From contig CAZKPB010000033.1 in the NCBI GenBank assembly GCA_964554535.1, forward strand, positions 1 through 9,753: a DNA stretch of 9,753 nucleotides, in the 5' to 3' direction. This DNA is from DMER64 sp964554535 (GTDB lineage: Bacteria; Bacteroidota; Bacteroidia; Bacteroidales; UBA932). Position numbers and translations under genes: made by a program. Within the stretch, counting starts at the first letter, position 1; every line of letters begins with the position of its first letter. Below, piece by piece: positions 7,345-9,753 of this stretch. The notes under the pieces were generated by a model. It ran no database searches and was not told where the DNA came from. It worked only from the letters and a program-made list of their open reading frames with translations.

Positions 7345-7374
7345 CAAATATATACTATTTACAAGAGTTTCAAA
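7345..7374 (-). promoter_or_regulatory. Promoter for the gcvH operon
   Basis: On the minus strand TTTG (7374-7371) and TATATTTG (7352-7345) match the Bacteroides -33 and -7 elements, with an 18-nt spacer. The -33 box lies inside the last codons of ruvA and the -7 box just after the ruvA stop. Transcription would start near 7340 and read through the MITE-like element into gcvH, giving a leader of about 240 nt. Without the element and one copy of the direct repeat, the leader would be about 30 nt. Confidence 0.6.
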
Positions 7375-7955
7375 GCGAGTTTGATAAGTTCCTCCAATGA
7401 GTACGATGGATTTTCCTTTTGCAGGGTGCCCAGTACTTTTTCCACGGGAGCCTTTGAAAAACCCAGTAATTGCAGGGCCGAGGCGGCCTCGGCACAGGTG
7501 GTGGAGGTGGTGAAGTCAGGCGCTCCGTCGGGCGCCTCTTCGTTTTCCAGGCCCACCTTGACCATTTTGTCGCGCAGTTCCACAATCATTCGTTCGGCCG
7601 TGCGCAGTCCTATCCCCTTGATGCTCTTGAGGCGGTTGATGTCCCCGTTGACCAGCGCGTGGCGTACCTCGGCATTGCTCAGGGCCGAGAGGATCATGCG
7701 CGCGGTGTTGGGGCCCACTCCGGACACGCTTATGAGCAGGCGGAAGATCTCTCGCTCGTCGCGGGTGGCAAATCCGTAAAGCAGCTGGGCGTCTTCACGT
7801 ACTTGAAAGTGAATCCAAAGTTGGACTTGCTGTTGGGTGTGAATCCGGGAATAGGTTTGCAGGGAAATCAGCAGGTGGTAGCCTATGCCGCCCGCTTCCA
7901 CCACGGCCTGCGTGGGGTCTGCCTGTATGAGGGTGCCTTTGATATATTCGTACAT
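7359..7955 (-). CDS. ruvA: Holliday junction branch migration protein RuvA
   Basis: A 198-residue DNA-binding protein; tetramers hold the Holliday junction while RuvB hexamers drive branch migration and RuvC cuts. Domain I (OB fold) is residues ~1-62 and starts MYEYIKGTL, the family's usual N-terminus. Domain II has two helix-hairpin-helix motifs, around SVSGVGPNTA (77-86) and SIKGIGLRTAERM (111-123). After an acidic linker (~135-150), domain III (153-198), which contacts RuvB, contains CAEAASALQLLGF. The frame stays open 22 codons further upstream, but the ATG at 7955 is chosen because the family begins here and because the longer form would run through the promoter and the sufS start. ruvB and ruvC are not in the window. 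Confidence 0.96.
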   Translation of the reverse strand: MYEYIKGTLIQADPTQAVVEAGGIGYHLLISLQTYSRIHTQQQVQLWIHFQVREDAQLLYGFATRDEREIFRLLISVSGVGPNTARMILSALSNAEVRHALVNGDINRLKSIKGIGLRTAERMIVELRDKMVKVGLENEEAPDGAPDFTTSTTCAEAASALQLLGFSKAPVEKVLGTLQKENPSYSLEELIKLALKLL

Positions 7956-7959
7956 ACGG

Positions 7960-7967
7960 CAAAGATA
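7960..7967 (-). promoter_or_regulatory. -7 promoter element of ruvA
   Basis: TATCTTTG on the minus strand fits TAnnTTTG. Only four bases separate it from the ruvA ATG, so the transcript would be leaderless or nearly so. No good -33 box is visible about 20 nt upstream, where an A-run lies. It mirrors the sufS element at 7990-7997. Confidence 0.5.
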
Positions 7968-7989
7968 CAAAATGTCAGCGCTTTTTTTG

Positions 7990-7997
7990 TACTTTTG
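7990..7997 (+). promoter_or_regulatory. -7 promoter element of sufS
   Basis: TACTTTTG fits TAnnTTTG and lies six bases before the sufS ATG, so the leader would be only a few bases long or absent. A clear TTG -33 box is not seen upstream, which suggests a weak or activator-dependent promoter. Confidence 0.5.
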
Positions 7998-8003
7998 CGG
8001 CCA

Positions 8004-9233
8004 ATGAATACGATAGAGCAAATCAGGGACCGGTTCCCGGCATTGCAGCAGAAAATTTACGGTAAATCACTGGTTTATCTGGATAACAGCGCCACCACGC
8101 AGAAGCCGTTGGAGGTCCTGGAGGTGTTGCAGGAGATGAACGGCGGAATCAACGGAAATATCCACCGCGCGGTACACTATCTGAGCGCCCGTTGCACCGA
8201 GAGGTACGAGGCGGCACGCCATACAATACAGGAATTCATTCACGCGGCCCGGCCGTATGAAATCATCTATACAAGCGGCACTACGGCGTCCATCAATATG
8301 TTGGCGTACTGCTTCGGTCAGAAATACGTGCGCGCCGGCGACCATATTCTGGTTACCAACTCGGAGCACCATTCCAATCTGGTTCCCTGGCAGATGCTAT
8401 GCCTTCGTACGGGGGCCGTGCTGGATGTATGGACTATACGGCGTGACGGTACGCTTGATCTGGAAGTATTGGAGCAACTATTGCAGGCGCAACCACCTAA
8501 AATCCTGTGTTTTCCGCACATTTCCAATGTACTGGGAATTGTGAATCCGGTCAGGGAAATCACGGCACTGGCTCATAAATACGGGGTGCCGGTACTGGTG
8601 GACGGGGCGCAGGGAATTGTGCACCGTTCCATTGACGTGCAACAGACCGATGTGGATTTCTATGTTTTTTCCGGGCACAAATTATACGGACCCACCGGAA
8701 CGGGTATCCTGTACGGCAAAGAAAAATATCTGGAGGAAATGGAACCCTGGCAGGGGGGAGGGGATATGATAGCCAGCGTATCGCTTACACAAGGAACCAC
8801 CTATGCCGCACTGCCCATGAAATTTGAGGCGGGGACGGCCAATTATATAGGGGCTGCGGCCATGGGGGCTGCGGTGGATTTTGTACGCGGGCTTGATGCC
8901 GGTTATATGGAAGACTATGCGCGCCGACTGACGCGTCACCTGCAGACACGCTTGCAGGAAATTGACGGTTTGACGGTATGGGGACAGCCGCCGCTGACGG
9001 AAAAAGTGCCGCTGTTTACATTGTCAATAGATGGGGCTCACCCCAACGATATGGCGTTGCTGTTGGACCAGTTGGGCATTGCCGTGCGGTCGGGACAGTT
9101 ATGTGCCGAGCCGTTGCTTGCCTTTTACGGGCAAACGGCGGTGCTGCGCGCCTCGTTTGCCGCGTACAATACATTGCAGGAAGCGGATTATCTGGTGGAC
9201 AGCCTTAAAAAAGTGGTGGGTATGTTACGGTAG
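8004..9233 (+). CDS. sufS: Cysteine desulfurase, SufS type
   Basis: A 409-residue PLP enzyme that takes sulfur from L-cysteine, forming alanine and an enzyme persulfide for Fe-S cluster assembly in the cytosol. Visible motifs are YLDNSATTQKP (25-35), YTSGTTASIN (89-98), the catalytic and cofactor-stacking histidines in SEHHSN (120-125), the cofactor aspartate in VDGAQG (199-204), the Schiff-base lysine K226 in SGHKLYGPTG and the persulfide cysteine C367 in RSGQLCAEP. LRASFAAYNT near the C-terminus is also typical. The longer open frame upstream runs antisense through ruvA and is ignored; the ATG at 8004 lies just after a -7 element and matches the family start. sufE follows 16 nt downstream, which supports the SufS assignment over IscS or NifS. 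sufBCD are not adjacent here. Confidence 0.95.
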   Translation: MNTIEQIRDRFPALQQKIYGKSLVYLDNSATTQKPLEVLEVLQEMNGGINGNIHRAVHYLSARCTERYEAARHTIQEFIHAARPYEIIYTSGTTASINMLAYCFGQKYVRAGDHILVTNSEHHSNLVPWQMLCLRTGAVLDVWTIRRDGTLDLEVLEQLLQAQPPKILCFPHISNVLGIVNPVREITALAHKYGVPVLVDGAQGIVHRSIDVQQTDVDFYVFSGHKLYGPTGTGILYGKEKYLEEMEPWQGGGDMIASVSLTQGTTYAALPMKFEAGTANYIGAAAMGAAVDFVRGLDAGYMEDYARRLTRHLQTRLQEIDGLTVWGQPPLTEKVPLFTLSIDGAHPNDMALLLDQLGIAVRSGQLCAEPLLAFYGQTAVLRASFAAYNTLQEADYLVDSLKKVVGMLR

Positions 9234-9249
9234 GGATAAGCATAAGAAG

Positions 9250-9666
9250 ATGACAGTAAAAGAAACACAAAACGCTATTGTAGAGGAATTTTCTCTCTTC
9301 ACGGATTGGATGGAGAAGTATGAATACCTCATTGATTTGGGAAAATTATTGGAACCGCTGGAAGAAACGTCCCGGCTGGATGATAATTTGATAAAGGGTT
9401 GTCAATCAAGGGTTTGGCTAGACGCGCAATTCAAAGACGGGAAACTGTATTTCAAGGCCGACAGTGACGCCATCATTACCAAGGGCATCATCTCGCTGCT
9501 TTTGCGGGTGTTCAACGAACGCACTCCCCGGGAAATCTGTGAGGCCGACCTGGAGTTTATTGAACAGATAGGTCTTAAGGACCATCTTTCATCCACCCGT
9601 GCCAACGGCTTGGTGGCCATGATAGAACAAATCCGCCGTTACGCGGTGACGGCATTGACAAAATAA
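9250..9666 (+). CDS. sufE: Sulfur acceptor protein SufE
   Basis: A 138-residue cytosolic protein that accepts persulfide sulfur from SufS and passes it to the SufBCD scaffold. It has the family core: LGKLLEPLEE (30-39), LIKGCQSRVW with the acceptor cysteine C51, and the C-terminal LSSTRANGL (113-121). Length and Cys position agree with the family. The ATG at 9250 is chosen because the family N-terminus fits there; the frame continues upstream into sufS only as a shadow. It lies 16 nt after sufS, and the next gene starts 5 nt after its stop, so the three form one operon. Confidence 0.94.
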   Translation: MTVKETQNAIVEEFSLFTDWMEKYEYLIDLGKLLEPLEETSRLDDNLIKGCQSRVWLDAQFKDGKLYFKADSDAIITKGIISLLLRVFNERTPREICEADLEFIEQIGLKDHLSSTRANGLVAMIEQIRRYAVTALTK

Positions 9667-9671
9667 ACGAT

Positions 9672-9753
9672 ATGGTACAGGAAGACGATATTAGACGTGC
9701 ACTCAAGCAGGTATGCGACCCCGAGATATCCGTCAACGTGGTGGATTTGGGTA
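9672..9753 (+). CDS. DUF59/MIP18-family Fe-S assembly protein, SufT-like (partial)
   Basis: Only the first 27 codons are in the window; the gene runs off the right edge. The visible N-terminus has an amphipathic start (VQEDDIRRALKQV) followed by CDPEISVNVVDLG, which matches the conserved DPEI..N.VDLG motif of the DUF59/MIP18 family. Members such as SufT and PaaD-like proteins help mature Fe-S proteins. The position 5 nt after sufE makes a SufT-like role likely, but a PaaD-type or other DUF59 protein cannot be excluded from this fragment. Confidence 0.85.
   Translation, partial: MVQEDDIRRALKQVCDPEISVNVVDLG

Noticed and set aside
7100..7345. Glycine riboswitch upstream of gcvH
   Set aside because: The location invites it, but the conserved glycine-aptamer core is not visible. 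The direct and inverted repeats are better explained by an insertion.
7470..8003. Long plus-strand extension of the sufS frame, antisense to ruvA
   Set aside because: It would add 178 residues not found in SufS proteins and lies opposite a well-supported gene; the real start is at 8004.

Overview
The window reads as chromosomal DNA of a member of the Bacteroidota, probably order Bacteroidales. Three lines of evidence point there: promoters of the TAnnTTTG (-7) type, a TonB-dependent outer-membrane receptor with an N-terminal carboxypeptidase-regulatory-like domain, and protein sequences typical of that phylum. Base composition is mixed: coding parts are near 50% GC and the intergenic part left of 772 is strongly AT-rich. 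All recognisable genes look intact. Only the last one is cut by the window edge.

Layout. (1) Bases 1-772 hold no gene I can support. They contain a cluster of short palindromes (344-404), a near-perfect ParB-type parS palindrome (517-532) and the promoter and ribosome binding site of the next gene. (2) 773-3145 (+) is a TonB-dependent receptor that starts with TTG and has no SusD partner nearby. (3) 3164-7099 (-) is a tightly packed operon in the order gcvH, threonine aldolase, long-chain acyl-CoA synthetase, GNAT acetyltransferase. The last three genes overlap (8 nt, then 1 nt). It ends in a small hairpin plus T-tract, 18 nt from the convergent receptor gene. (4) 7111-7330 is a MITE-like insertion of about 200 bp with 11-bp inverted repeats near its ends and 9-bp flanking direct repeats. 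It lies between a good promoter (7345-7374) and gcvH. (5) 7359-7955 (-) is ruvA. (6) 8004-9753 (+) is an Fe-S assembly cluster, sufS-sufE followed by the start of a DUF59/MIP18 (SufT-like) gene. ruvA and sufS are divergent and share a 48-bp intergenic region with two mirror-image -7 elements.

How they work together. SufS and SufE mobilise sulfur from cysteine, and the DUF59 protein probably helps mature Fe-S proteins. Threonine aldolase makes glycine, and GcvH carries the aminomethyl group during glycine cleavage, so these two may link threonine to one-carbon units. The co-transcribed acyl-CoA synthetase and acetyltransferase have no obvious link to glycine. I see no wholly new protein system. 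The parts most worth a second look are the non-coding ones: the MITE-like insertion in the gcvH leader, the parS-like site and the paired divergent promoters.
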